From Neonectria sp. B-13 (lineage: Eukaryota; Ascomycota; Sordariomycetes; Hypocreales; Nectriaceae), in NCBI GenBank assembly GCA_002682825.1, contig NOKP01000014.1, positions 186,001-250,000 on the forward strand: 64,000 bases of DNA. The letters are read 5' to 3'. Made by a program: the position numbers and the translations under genes. Under the pieces are notes generated by a model that saw only the letters and a program-made list of their open reading frames with translations, did no database searches and had not been told where the DNA came from. This document shows positions 23,340-35,196 of this stretch, one piece after another (positions within the stretch are counted from its first letter, which is position 1; each line of letters starts with the position of its first letter).

Positions 23340-24575
23340 TCAGTCGTGCTTGTTGCCAATGACGTCGACCATCCAGCCCAGCTCGCTGACAAAGTCATCC
23401 AGGCCGTTATCGATGGGGGAGCCGAGAAGATTGGCACCGTTGACGTTGATGTCGGCATTGCGGCGGGAGAGAATGGGAAGAGAGGGGAGCTTGGCATAGG
23501 TGGGCTCAGGCTCAACGGCCTTGCTTCTCTCCTCTAACTCAGGAAGGCTATAGCACTCATACGACTCCATCTTGGTCGACGTGCTGGCCGCGGGCTGGAA
23601 AGAGACAATGTCGCTGTTGTTGCTCGACAAGAGATCGTCCTCGTCGTCGGTCAACCCGTAGTAGTAAGCCTGAGCCTCGTCGTCAGGGTACATGGGCGAT
23701 ACCGGAGAGGCGAAAAAGTTTGAAGAGGCGGACAAGGTGGTTTCGAGTCTAGGTCGAAATGGAATGACAGCAGAGGCTGGCACCTCTTGGGTCTCGTACA
23801 CGGTCAATTTTGAAGGTCTCGTGGGCATCAGGGTCAGAGAGCTTGAGTTGTTGGTGCCACGACCAATCGACTCGGAAGATGCAGTGCGCCTGAACGGCGG
23901 AGGAGACAGGCCAGTAGCGTAGCTTTGGTTCTCGGATACGGCTGAGGTTGCAAAGTTATCGTCGTCGTCGTTGTCGTTGTCGTTCTCATGCTCCTGTTCC
24001 TCGGGCGCCTCATCGGGGATAACCAACGTCGGCCTCACACTGAGGTTGGAGCCGGGTCGTGACGGAATATCATCAGACAAGAAGCGACGGAGAGACTCGG
24101 GTGAGATGTCTCTAGTGCGAGTACCCTCGGAGGGAGTGGTGCATCGAATATCCGAATTGTCGGGAACGGAGCGAGGAGTGGTCTCGCGGACAGGTGATCG
24201 ACCACGTTCACAATCACGGCTCGCCTTGCGAGAGAAGAAGCGTTTCCATGCGGGAGCCGGAGAGAGCGATCGAGTCGAGGTCTTATGAAGCAATGGAGAT
24301 GATCCCAGACGGAAGGGTGTGCTGTCGGGGGTGGCCGACGGAGCGGGTTGAGGAGTGATGAACTTAGACTCGGGGTTCAGAGTCTTGAAGTCGGTAGGGC
24401 GCATTGAGCTGAGAGATGCACTTCGCTTCCGGAGAGCCTGCTCGACAGGAACGATCAAAGCGTTGACAGTCTGGCCAGGCATGTAGGGGCAGGCTGTTGT
24501 TGAAGGGAGAGATGTGTTGTGAGTCTCGACGGCGCCATCAACCTCGTACTGAAGGGTCCTTGTTAGAAAAGGCAT
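23340..24575 (-). CDS. Hypothetical, low-complexity fungal protein of unknown function
   Basis: I do not recognise this protein. The open frame gives 411 residues from ATG 24575. The first ~75 residues look ordered (CPYMPGQTVNALIVPVE) and are followed by a basic Ser-rich part (KRFFSRKASR). An acidic Asn/Asp run (DNDNDDDD) and Ser-rich segments follow, with a compact C-terminus (LDDFVSELGWMVDVIG). The ordered ends and disordered middle suggest a signalling or scaffold protein. The start is doubtful: the first codons contain CTAAC and end in CAG or AAG, like an intron 3' end. An upstream exon at 25996-26030 (MDPSTTLVTFHL) with a GTGAGT donor could be joined to 24557 in frame, giving ...FHLTLQYEVDG. 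That 1438-bp intron would be long, so the simple model is listed. Confidence 0.6.
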   Translation of the reverse strand: MPFLTRTLQYEVDGAVETHNTSLPSTTACPYMPGQTVNALIVPVEQALRKRSASLSSMRPTDFKTLNPESKFITPQPAPSATPDSTPFRLGSSPLLHKTSTRSLSPAPAWKRFFSRKASRDCERGRSPVRETTPRSVPDNSDIRCTTPSEGTRTRDISPESLRRFLSDDIPSRPGSNLSVRPTLVIPDEAPEEQEHENDNDNDDDDNFATSAVSENQSYATGLSPPPFRRTASSESIGRGTNNSSSLTLMPTRPSKLTVYETQEVPASAVIPFRPRLETTLSASSNFFASPVSPMYPDDEAQAYYYGLTDDEDDLLSSNNSDIVSFQPAASTSTKMESYECYSLPELEERSKAVEPEPTYAKLPSLPILSRRNADINVNGANLLGSPIDNGLDDFVSELGWMVDVIGNKHD

Positions 24576-25530
24576 GATTAAGAATTAAAAGGCAGGCTTG
24601 GTAGTCCGTAGTAGGTGTTGAGGTCGTGAAGGAGTGTAGTGTGAGTGGGTTAAGTGGGTTAATAAAGAATGGATGAATGAAGGCGAGGGAGAGAGTGCTT
24701 TGATGGTTGATGGTTGATGACTGTCGATTGAGGACAGGACATGGCAATTAAGAGAAGGCGAATGCTGGGGTAAAAGGACCCTATTCATACGTACATAGTA
24801 ATAATAGGTGTGCCCCATCTTGAGACCACCGTGCCTCTTATACGGGGTGCCCGGTCCAGCAGCGTCGTCGCAGAAAATGTCGCGAAAAGAATGGCATCCT
24901 CTCCACTGGCCACGGCCACGCCGGACGTCTCGCTGCATGGGGTAAGATTGGGAGAAATTGTCCCACGACCCAATAAGCAGCACGGACTGAACCGAAGGGT
25001 GTGTTTGACTGGGATTGCTTGTCAGCGCTCAGTGCACGAAGCAGTCGGGCAACGGCATGCAGAATGGGACGAAAAGGAAATTAGACGAAACAAGCCACTG
25101 GGCCGGGGATTCGCGATGACAGCTGAGATTCGCGGGGGCCACCTGCATACGCCCACTGTATTATGACTCTCAAGTCTGATCGTGGCTGCACGGAGCGTGG
25201 GATGATATGTGACGACTGCCTGCAACTAGCCAGGCCACGCAGCAACGAATATTGCATTGTCAACAAGATTCCCGACGCTCAGCTCAGCCCAGCCACGCCC
25301 GGCACATGCCAGCGCATTCCCGAGGCCATGGCTACGGCCACGGCCATGGGCCAACGACGATCAGCCATTGCCATTGGTGTTGCCACACATACGCATGCAG
25401 CATCCGGGGAGGAGGCTGGCTGAGCCTAAGCACTGCGAGTCTGTATTCGTAGACTGCGATCCCCGAGAGGAAAAAGCACGAAGCATGACGTGAGGCCCTT
25501 GTCTCAGGCACAAGGGGCGGGGGGAACCAG

Positions 25531-25565
25531 GGCAAGGCAAGGCAGGCAAGGCAAGGCAGGCAAGG
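25531..25565. repeat. GGCAA/GGCAGGCAA short tandem repeat
   Basis: Repeated GGCAA and GGCAGGCAAGGCAA units, about 35 bp in all, in the long non-coding stretch. Confidence 0.8.
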
Positions 25566-28500
25566 GGTTCAAAACGAAAGAGGCAGAAAATAGAAGCATA
25601 CCACGGCAACTAAGACAGGGCCCAGAAGGCTCCCGGTCGCTTAAGAATGAAGCTGGTCGATAAATCGGACAAGACAAAAGGAATGTTGGCAGATGTAGCC
25701 ACGCGGATCGATCGAGGGCGCAGACGCAAGCCCAACCAGCCAAGGGGTGAATGATAGAATGAATGGGCCCGACACGAGACACGCGACCAAGACAGGTACA
25801 ATCGTATAAAGCGCCGTGGCACCGGGAAGTGGAAAATACGGGAGGTAGGGAGGAGTCGACCAGCGAGAAAAGGGCGAAAGTGAGGCTGGGCGATATTGCG
25901 GCAGCAGCAAGGAAACGAGAAAAAGGAAAAACGAGCGGTGGATTCAAATTCCAAATTCCAAAAAAGAGAAGCAACGAAAGCGAGTCCAGACTCACAGGTG
26001 AAAAGTAACAAGAGTCGTCGAGGGATCCATGATGGACTTGCTGGGAGAGCGCCCGTGTAAATATGTAGGAACCCGTCCCTCCGTCTAGCGAGGCGCTTCT
26101 GGGCTGCAGGGAAACCGCCCCACGACGGCGTCTAGATTGATGCTGTTTTGGTGGACCAAACCTCGCAATTGACAATTATAGCAAGCGGATGAAACACAAG
26201 GGCGCTCGTCTCATGTCCCAAGGCTCCCAACCGACGCAGGAGTTCGATGGCGATGCCAGATCCAGATTACAGAAAGTCGGTAGGGAGGGTGAGGTTGGCC
26301 AATCGCAGCGCAACGATGGCTAGCAGTAAGCGCCGTGATGGGCTGCAGGCTGAGAGTCGGCGTGAGGATGAGCTGTTTTGGGCTCTCGTGCACTGAATTT
26401 GGAGACGGGGAAATATGGAGCGCAGCGTAGTGCAGGCGCTTAGGCAAGCGACAGACCAGACCGGAGTGAGCCGGGAACAAGAGACGTAGAGACCCCGTAA
26501 ACAGAGCTCTCTGGGAGACCTGGGATCCAAGGAGAAGCAGGTCGTAAGGGGGCGGCTAGTGAAGGTGCTGCTGTCGGATCGCCGTCGTCAACGCGAACCT
26601 TGACCTGGGAGTACCGTAGATCTGGGACGCAGACCCGGGTGTGAGCTGTGGACGTCACAATCGCCTGGCTGTGGTGTTTCGCAGTTTCAGGAGCAAGGCG
26701 TTAAGGGGGGCGTGGTGGTTCACTGGTTCGTCTTGGTGGTGTTGGTTTTTGCCGTCCTCCGGAATGAGTGTCTCGAAGGGATGGTGATTGTCGGATTTGC
26801 TTCTGGAAGCGGCTCCAGAGGGCTGCAGAGGGCTCCAGCGGTTCCAGATGCGCGGGAAATGAGGAATGCAATACAAAACGATGCGGCGCAGGCGCGCGAG
26901 GAGCGAAGGGGATTGGAGAATGAGGATTTGGAGAGGGAGAGAAAACTGCAGGTTGGAAATTGCAGATTGGAAATTGAGGAGGGAGGTGACCGAGGTGAAG
27001 GAAGCAGTTCGACGAGCTGTTGCTATTGCGGGGGGGGGATGGGAAAGCCACTTGTCTGCGGTTGACGCAATCGGGGAAGGAGCGAGTCGAGGCCAGTCCA
27101 GCTGAACCACGAGCAGGAAAAGACCAAAAAGAGCTGAGGCGACGACGGCTGAGAGCTCGCGATGCACGCACGAGGTTGGTTTGGCTGAAGGCTTGAAAGC
27201 CGGTCTCAGGAGGCGTTCAATATTTTTCTGGTTTGGGACGCGAGAGACGGCGAGGCGGGGACAAATCACCCTACTACAGCACTAGGTTGCATGGGAGTAA
27301 CGTTTATTGGGTTGTCTACTACGGACGCACCGGAATGGACTGCGAGTGCGAGGGGTGGGTTACATGGGGGGGAGCCTACGATCGATGGAAGGCGGAAGAT
27401 GCCCATTGAGAGCAACGCAGAGAAAGGCATGGCGGAAGGTACAGTAGATGCGCACTTTAATCTAGCTGAGGGGATGGTGAGGACGAATGAGGAGGCCGAG
27501 ACGCTTCGAGGGTGTCGGCAGAAGCTTCAAGAGTTTTACTTTGTGCTAGGAAGCTAGAGCTAGAGAGCTGACGGGGGACTTCCTAGGGATGGCATCGTTG
27601 GGTTAATGAAACGCACCGACGAGATGAAACGAAAACAATCAATGCAGGAGGACCAAGAGAGGTACAGAGAGAGGCAAGGCGAGACAGGCGCGCAAGGTCC
27701 AAACCGAGGCCACAATGCGAGAGCAGACAACAACAGGAGGAGAGGACGAAATGAGGGTGGGAGATTTCCGAAGCCGGAGGATTCATTAGCAGGTGGTGAA
27801 TCAGGATGAGAGGCTCCCAAGACACCAAAGACATCTCTCAACTGGAGACGGGCCCCAGAAGCTGAGACCAGAACCCGCAGTTGCGGGGATAGGTACCTTT
27901 TCGAAGGCGCTCTCTTAGTGGCTGTTCGTTCAGTTGGTGTCGTTCACCATTCATTCACGCAAGACAAGCTGGAGACACAATTGGACCGGAGAACAGTGTG
28001 CATCTCCCAGCCAGCCGCGGACTACTGACGGGCTAATCTAGACGAGGGCTAGCGGCCAGCCTGAGACCATGTGGATTCCCATTTAATTGCGACCGGGGGC
28101 TGGGTCGAACCAAAGAAGAGAGGTGGCGTCAAGATGTCCTACAGCTGGGAGGGGCGGGTACGATGGAGATTGGATTGCTGAAGGGATGGCTTCGCTGAGG
28201 TGAGTCGCGAGCTACGTACCAAGTGAGGACTGTGAGAACGGGCTTTGAGACTGCAATCAATGATAACTCAAACCATCATCTCCCGTAGGTATTAGAGAGG
28301 AATACTATGTACAACCACCACAAACCAGTCTGAGCTCCGGCCTTCCCGTCCATCATGGCATGAACTTTCAGGGTCCTGGCAACGCCGAACTGGGGCCTTC
28401 CGCCCCTGACCTGAGCGCTGACGAACGACTCCCATGTCCAGCCAGTCGCAGCGGCTCTCGCCAGCGTCGATCCTACACTCTGAAACCAAACCTTCAGGGC

Positions 28501-28589
28501 GAAACTTTGCTTCCCGGCCAGCCAGTTCGCTCACGACCACCGTAGTCACCGTGATGAAGCACGACCGTGGTTACAAATGCCGTGACAGC

Positions 28590-28612
28590 CTCCCTCCCTC
28601 CCTCCCTCCCTC
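28590..28612. repeat. (CTCC)n microsatellite
   Basis: About six TCCC/CTCC units in a row; a simple repeat. Confidence 0.85.
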
Positions 28613-31600
28613 GAGACCGCCCCAACAACCAGGGCAGCCAGCACGCCACACCTACGACAGCATAAATTATAGTCAGACTCTGTTGTTTTCCTTTTGGCCC
28701 AGTTTGGCTTTCTCCCAGCCGAGGCCTAGTTATTCCAAAACAAACCCTGGCTCGCCCTGTGAAGTCACCATGCCATGCCATGCTGCTGCTTGCCAAACTT
28801 TGTACTGCGCGCGCAACACGCACAAACGTCCATTTGCGGCAATGCTGCTAGGGCAGGGGCGCGACTGATTGGCTGCAAGGTGGATCGCGCGCTTGTGTCC
28901 CGTCCGCCCACCAGAACATCTGACGACGACCGCCTGAACAGACCAGCAACCGCCCTGTTGGCGTCGCGAGTGAGAGTGGAGTGCCAATGGATGATGGATC
29001 CCAGGTCAATGGGTAGGACTGAGTGAGCGAAGGTCCTCGTAGTAACTGGCATCGTGCGTAGCACGCACTGACGATTTCCGGCTGGTCTGATCGGGGTCAA
29101 CAAAATATCCATCAGCAGCTGAAAGACATGCGGCCACATCAGCAGACCTAGGTCGTGGAGGGCTTGGTTGGCAGTCAGATCGCCCACGTCAGTCACCGGT
29201 ATCAACGGGACACAACGTCTGCGGCCCTCAGTTGGCCCGCCGCTGACCAGCAGAAGTGCGTGGTAGGCAGCCAAGATGCACACGGCCTTTCTCCCTTCAC
29301 GATGCCGTATCCCTTCAACCAACCTCTTCTGCTCGCCCCCATAAAGTGGAGGAGGCCAAGGAACGTGGGGCCACGGCTGAGTAGGAGGAAAGAAGAAGAA
29401 GAAAAACCTTCCAGAAGCCCAGAAGACGCCCCATTTTCCGACGTGCACTGCACGCTAATGGAGAGGAACGGGTGTTGACACAGCAGCCATGCAGGCTCCT
29501 CTGGGCCTGCCTGCGGCGTGCGTCGTTGATCGACAAGACAGTGCAGGCTTGTGAAGTCTCACTGGTTTGCTTTTCCTCCTCGCTGCGTTGACCTTGCCAC
29601 GGCGTCTTGTTGCGCCCGTGGGCTAATTACCTCCTAGTGTGCTGTGCTGTGCCGTCCATGCCTCCGTCGTGCAGTGCACTGGTGACACGGCCAGCGTGGC
29701 TCGGTGTCACCCTCATCTCATCCGATGATCTACAGCCTCATGCCATCGCCCATCACGCCCCATACCCGTACACATACCGCCTGGACGGAAACTTCAGCCC
29801 ACAGCAAGCAAGCAAAGCAAAGAGCCTCCGTTCCCGTCCCCGAGCTCTCCGATCGCACCAGCCAGCACGGCGAAAGTGCAAAAAGTAATTAAGGCGAAGG
29901 CAAGAAAACTAAGGCAGCAGATAGCATCGTCATCCCTCTCTTCTAGCCCAGCCTAATCTGTCTGTCTCTCTCTCGCCCGGTTACCCGGAACCTGGGGAGG
30001 GAATCAAAACTTTGTGTTGCTTTTTTCTTTTCCTTTTCGAATGTGATGGCTCAGATTCCCCAGCATCGGCTGGACGCCCGTTGCTTTTTGCGAGTAGGCC
30101 AAGTTTGATAGACGAGGAAATCGGAAATTATCCTGGCCCACTAACTAGACGCCATGCTTCTCATTGCAGCCCGAGATAGGTTGATGGCTCGATGAGTCGT
30201 TGACTCTGATTTGCAGACTAATCACTTGCTACCTTGGATGCTTTGTAAACTTTTTGACAAAACCTCCTCCCTCCAAATTCTCCTACCCTAGAGTTGAGTA
30301 TCCTTCAAGAGTATTACACCGAGATGCATCTCCTGAGCCCATCTACAGTCTACGTGAAGCAGGTCTTACCTTACAATGCACCCTCTGTCTCTCCAGTTGC
30401 CTTGGTTCCCGCTCCTTCGTTACGTACTTGTTTGTTACTGGCCAACTCATTCGTGTAAGCCGTCGTTGAGGTAATAACCGAAAGACAACGAGTAACATCT
30501 AATTTACTAAAGACAGAGTCCCTGACGGAAAAACATAGACTAGGAGCTCGACACACTGATCCGAACCAGCCTCCCTCTCTTTACAACGCACATCTCCTAG
30601 CAACCATGTTTACCTGTTGTTGACATCCCACTCCCCTCCTCCCTTCAATCAACTAGTAGTAGACCACAACGCCATGATGCCATCTTCAGCAGCCATACAC
30701 CGAAACCTTCCGCCTCCACCCGTTCGCTTCATCAATCCGCTCTCCACAACGCTCAACAGCCAAGCCAACGCACGAACACTCGGACCTTGACTTCGTCGTC
30801 CGATCCCCTGCGCCATCGCACGACTCCCATCCGCGGCACCCGAAAGATCCGTCCTGCAAGTGCAAGAACAGCAATGGCAAGTCGCCTCAAGGCGCGCGCA
30901 AGCACAGGACCGCCAGCCAAGCCTGGGCTGAGTTGGGCTTTTACACAGATATCCATTGATTGCTTGTAATTGTGGTTGTTTCTTTCCGTACAATTACCTG
31001 GGCAATTAAGTGTTGCGTGATACATACATTATTAGTCTGAGTCTGGGACACACACTCTTCCCTCTCTTGCCAATTCCCCAGTCGTCGCATGGCCTGTTTG
31101 TTGCTGGAGGCCGATGCCGATGCCGAGATAGTGATAGTAGAGATATCCATTCCTTCGCCCCTTCCGAGACCGCCCGCATTCGCATTGCACAATAATACCC
31201 CGAAAATGAGTAGATAAGAATCGGCGCGCTTTCCCCATCGCCGCCCTTGCTCACCGCCATAATGTTTCGCGCCCTAGAATTCGATCCCTAATAAATATCG
31301 TACATGAATGATGAAGAAAAAAAATGCCTACGGGGTAGACGAGGTATTCCACCCGAATCCGTCCTCGGAACAGTAGCCCCAGCCGTAGTCCCAGCCTCAG
31401 AACCTCGTCCACTGGTACCCATCCCTGCTTAGGTGGAGGAGGGTCCAGACAAGACAGAGGATAGGAGGACAAGGGAAAAATAGGAAGAAACAGGACAAGA
31501 GAGAAGAAAAAAGAATCAAGGCAAAGTGAGAGCCGCCCACTGTGCTCAACCCATTACAATCCGTGATGTAAAAATGATATTATTATCGCATGCTTCAAGC

Positions 31601-31802
31601 CGTTCGATGTTGTTCCTTGTCCGTCTTGTCGTTGCCTAGCGATCCAAAAGGAAGAAGCGCCCCAAGATGATGGTGGCAAGGTTTGAACAAGGATCGCACA
31701 CCCGGGCGATTCCCAAATAAACAATTTGGGTTGCTTTGATTGCTTCGTGTGTCCCGTGTCCAAATGCAAAAAACAAAACAAATAGATGTCGTCGATTTCA
31801 TT

Positions 31803-33076
31803 CTAGTTGTCCTTTCCAGTGGCCTTGCCCGTGGCCTTAGCCTCGGCCTCGTGCCGGTAGGCGCTGGGCTTGTTGCTGCGGGAGCCCGTGTACTTTGTGC
31901 TGAGAAGGGTGTCCCAGAAGGTGAAGAAGGGCTGGGCAAAGTTGGTCTTGATGCCCCAGTGCTGGTGATGGATGTCGTGGTAGGCGGCGTTGTTGCTAGT
32001 GATGAGCTGGAGGGGATCCCAGGGGAAGGAGTAACCGCAGTGGTCGTCGACAGTCTTCACGGTCGAGAAGGACCAGAACCAGATGCCCTGGCGCAGGGTC
32101 ATGAAGGTGGCCTTGAAGGCGAGGCTGGCGCCGACGGTGTCGAGGAGGAAGCCCTCGAAGGGGTGGTTGTACAGAGCGCCGTAGGCATAAGGAACGTAGA
32201 GACGGTGGTGTCGCGAGTGGAAGGTAGCTAGAGTAGGAGAGAAGAGGCTCAGGTCAGCGCATTGATTCGGATTGAGGCACGGAGTATCGGTTCCCGCGGG
32301 AGAGGTTCGTAATGCAATTCAGGGGACCAATCGGCGGAAGCAACGGAAGCATCGGACAATGACTCACCATACAACCACCTGTTGACGTGCATCAGGCGAT
32401 GCAAGAAATACTGCCAGGTATCGAGAATGAAGGTGGCGACGAAGAACTGGACGGCGGGGATCAAGATATGATAGATGATCTTGGCCAGCTTCACCTCCCA
32501 AGCGGCGAAGGCGGGCTCAGCGGTGGCGGTGGTCAGGAAGGGATAGTAGCCGCCCGCAATGGCACCGGCGAGCATGGGGTGAGAGTCGGCGAGGTTCTTG
32601 GAGATGGCCGTGGTGTTGAGGCCTAGAGTTCCGAGCACGACAGGCAGGGCACGCTGGGCGAGGCGGAGGCGGATGGCCCAGACGGAGACGTCGTAGTCTG
32701 TCTTGCCCGTCATCTCGGGCGGCTCGGTCAGGGCGAGGACGGCGCCGGTCGCAACCTGGATGACCTGCTGGAGGATGACGTCCCGGGCAACCTCATAGCG
32801 CGAGGCATGATTGCGCTTGGTGATCTCGTCGGGGGTGTGCAGGCGGTACTGGGGGAAGAGGTCGCAGACGTCAATGGCGTGGAAGGTCAGGGAGACGATC
32901 CAGTAGATGATGACGGGGACGACGAGGGAGAGCCAGAAGTCGGAGATGAAGGGCAGGAGATCGGCCTGCGGCGTGAGGGAGTACGACGGCAGCGGCGGGA
33001 GCGCCGTGTCGAAGAGCGTCTGGTTTGCGGCCATGGCGGCGGCGGCAGCGTAAGTGATGGACGTGTCGTTGCCCAT
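31803..33076 (-). CDS. sur2: Sphingolipid C4-hydroxylase Sur2
   Basis: The model is complement(join(31803..32227,32368..33076)), 377 residues. The 140-bp intron begins GTGAGT and ends CTAG; joining gives NRWLYATFHSRHH and restores the second His box. Sur2 is an ER di-iron fatty acid hydroxylase-superfamily enzyme that turns dihydrosphingosine (or dihydroceramide) into phytosphingosine, using O2 and reduced cytochrome b5. The three His clusters are all present: HRLMH (226-230), HSRHH (240-244) and HDIHH (320-324). Hydrophobic segments at about 45-65 and 203-220 fit a multi-pass ER protein. The start MGNDTSIT at 33076 is chosen over the longer upstream frame, which is Ser/Pro-rich and probably 5' UTR. 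The C-terminus is Lys/Ala-rich (KATGKATGKDN). ERG3/ERG25-like sterol enzymes share the His boxes, but the hydrophobic pattern and PPEMTGKTDYDVS-type core fit Sur2. Confidence 0.9.
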
Positions 33077-35196
33077 GACGGGTGGCGACTGGGGCGTCTC
33101 GACGATGTGTCGCGGGCGCGATTCTTTCTCGCTGTCGAGGTTTGTAACGGAGAGAGTGAGGGAGGGAGGGAGCGAAAACGGAACGAGGACGAAGCCGGAT
33201 AGACAGGAGGCAATAAAACCGAAACAAGACGCCAAAAAAGGGTTTGGGAACTCTGTACAATGAAATAGTTTTGAAGGATCAAGGAAAGGGGAGCCTTCTG
33301 GGCGTTTGGATGATGATGGATGAATGCTTTGATATTTGGGGCTTTCGGGGTTTGGGGGGGGGAGGTGGCGGTTTAGATTGGCATGGTTTCGGGCCCAAGG
33401 ACAGGCCTGGTGTGGCGCCAAGTCCGAGTTACAGCGGAGCAACTCGCACTCCACCGGCAGCTTCGGAGCTTCGACGCGCCCGAACAATTCTCTGACGACG
33501 TGACGGGAAAGAAACGAAGATCCATTCAATTTCGGTTACTTAGCTTAACTGGGGGCACCTGAGCTCCCTCCCGACGAAGCCGCCACAGGGCTCCTGAGGC
33601 CTGATGAGTCTCTATCCTCCCTCTCGCACTCGCACTGGCGACCATGACGGCACCTGAGTCGCATCATGCAGTGACGGCATCAGCCCATACAAGGGCCTGG
33701 CTCTACGGATTGCGGACAGTGGCTTGGGCCCGACGTAGCGCATTGTGCGATGAGGAGATGACCCCGATCCTGCCATCACCTGTTTCTGGCTTGGTCCTGA
33801 ATCGATTCTGGCTGTGCTGATCAGCCCTGGGCTGCTTTGGTATCGTGCTTTCGTCGCCTTCATAAGCACAGTCTTCCGGCTCTTCCAGCTGTACTCCCCC
33901 CTGAACCTGCGCTACTACGTGGACTGTGCCCCTCGCAGCCTCGTTCCATCGAGACGTCACCAACTGGTCATTCTGACCTCGCAACTTTTGCCGTGCTATT
34001 GGCTGCGTTCGGCTCGTGAAAGCTTATCACGGGTGCTGACAGGTTCCGCCGAAGCTGATAGAGGATGACTTTGGAATTAGGTGGTGGTGGTGGTGTTGCG
34101 CCAGCCAGTGAACTTGCATGCGTCAGGCGCGCTTGGAGAGGGACCCGGCCCAACTGTACGAAGTACGCGTAAATGATCGAAATTGCCGTCATGCGACTCG
34201 CTGATAATTAGAGAGCCGTTTTACCAGCTTTTACAAATATGAGGCTCACCAACAATGAACTCGCTTCGTTCCTGTCAGATGTGAGAACCGAGCAGCCCGC
34301 TCCTTAGATTCATCGTGATCATGGTCAGCCCAGATCAGGTACCCGTCCCTTCCATCAATCTGCATCCTTAGTGCAAAGGCCGCGGGCGCTGGTTCGCTAA
34401 TCGTTCCGTCGCCTTGCTGCGGGGCGATTCGCGATTGATGCCGAACTCTTCCTTACTGCATCCAATGCAACTATCGCATCTAACCGCGATAACCGATCGT
34501 CTCATTTCGTTCTTCGCCACAGTGGACTGCTGATGGCGAGCGTTGATTCGTACAGCCTAATTGAGTATATCTCAAATTATGCGCACATATTAGTACAGCT
34601 GATACCTTTATCTCACTGCAGCTTCAGTGTGCCGTGATGTATTGCTGTGCGAATAGCTGAAGGCTACGTACGAATCGCAAAAAGACTGCACGCCAAAATG
34701 ACCTACATCACCTGGTATCTCTACAACCCCCCATTTCACACTTAATTGTCTGCGATTAAGATAAATCAAAGAAGCTATCAGCTGCACACTTTGTCTTCAG
34801 TATTTTTGTATGATGTAGTCCGTATTTAATTGATCTTATGGTGGTTGCGGGCTATGATCGGTTGCATGTATGGTGGTTCTGGTGTGCAGGTTTTTTTAAT
34901 AGGCGCTTGGAATTGCTGGAGTAAAAGAAAAAAAATTAGCTGCAGCGCAACTTTCATCCTCGACCAGCCAGCCACACAATCGAATACACGATTCTCTCAC
35001 CCAGAGCTGGTCATCTCTCGCGTGAGCCTGAGTCAATTGCATCTGCTCGACGCCTGACGTTCAACCTTGCGATCCTCCAAGTGCCAGCGTCAGCGAGGGC
35101 TTCTAGGAGCAGCAACTCAACCCACATCGAACCCCTCGAACCCCGCCATCGACGCAAAACGCCGAAACCGACGCAGTCTTGGACCCCGCAACCGCA
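33077..35196. promoter_or_regulatory. 2.1-kb divergent region between sur2 and ade5,7
   Basis: Both genes point outward, so both promoters lie here. The middle (about 34190-34960) is clearly AT-richer than the flanks and contains runs such as TTTTTTT and AAAAAAAA. A pyrimidine-rich C/T stretch precedes the ade5,7 start. No gene or RNA is visible. Confidence 0.5.

Larger units (their letters stand above)
24576..31802. other. 7.2-kb stretch without a recognisable gene
   Basis: Both flanking genes are on the minus strand, so this would include the promoter and 5' UTR of the 23.3-kb gene and the 3' UTR of sur2. Several frames exceed 150 codons but are Ser/Pro/Arg- or Leu/Cys-biased with no family signature and no consistent splice partners. 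Short repeats occur at 25531-25565 and 28590-28612. A possible first exon of the neighbouring gene lies at 25996-26030. No RNA gene was recognised. It may hold long non-coding transcripts or regulatory DNA. Confidence 0.5.

Noticed and set aside
25504..26175. 223-codon minus-strand frame
   Set aside because: Leu/Pro/Cys-biased and no homologous motif; overlaps the candidate first exon of the 23.3-kb gene.
28765..29448. 227-codon minus-strand frame
   Set aside because: Poly-Phe start and biased composition; no family features.
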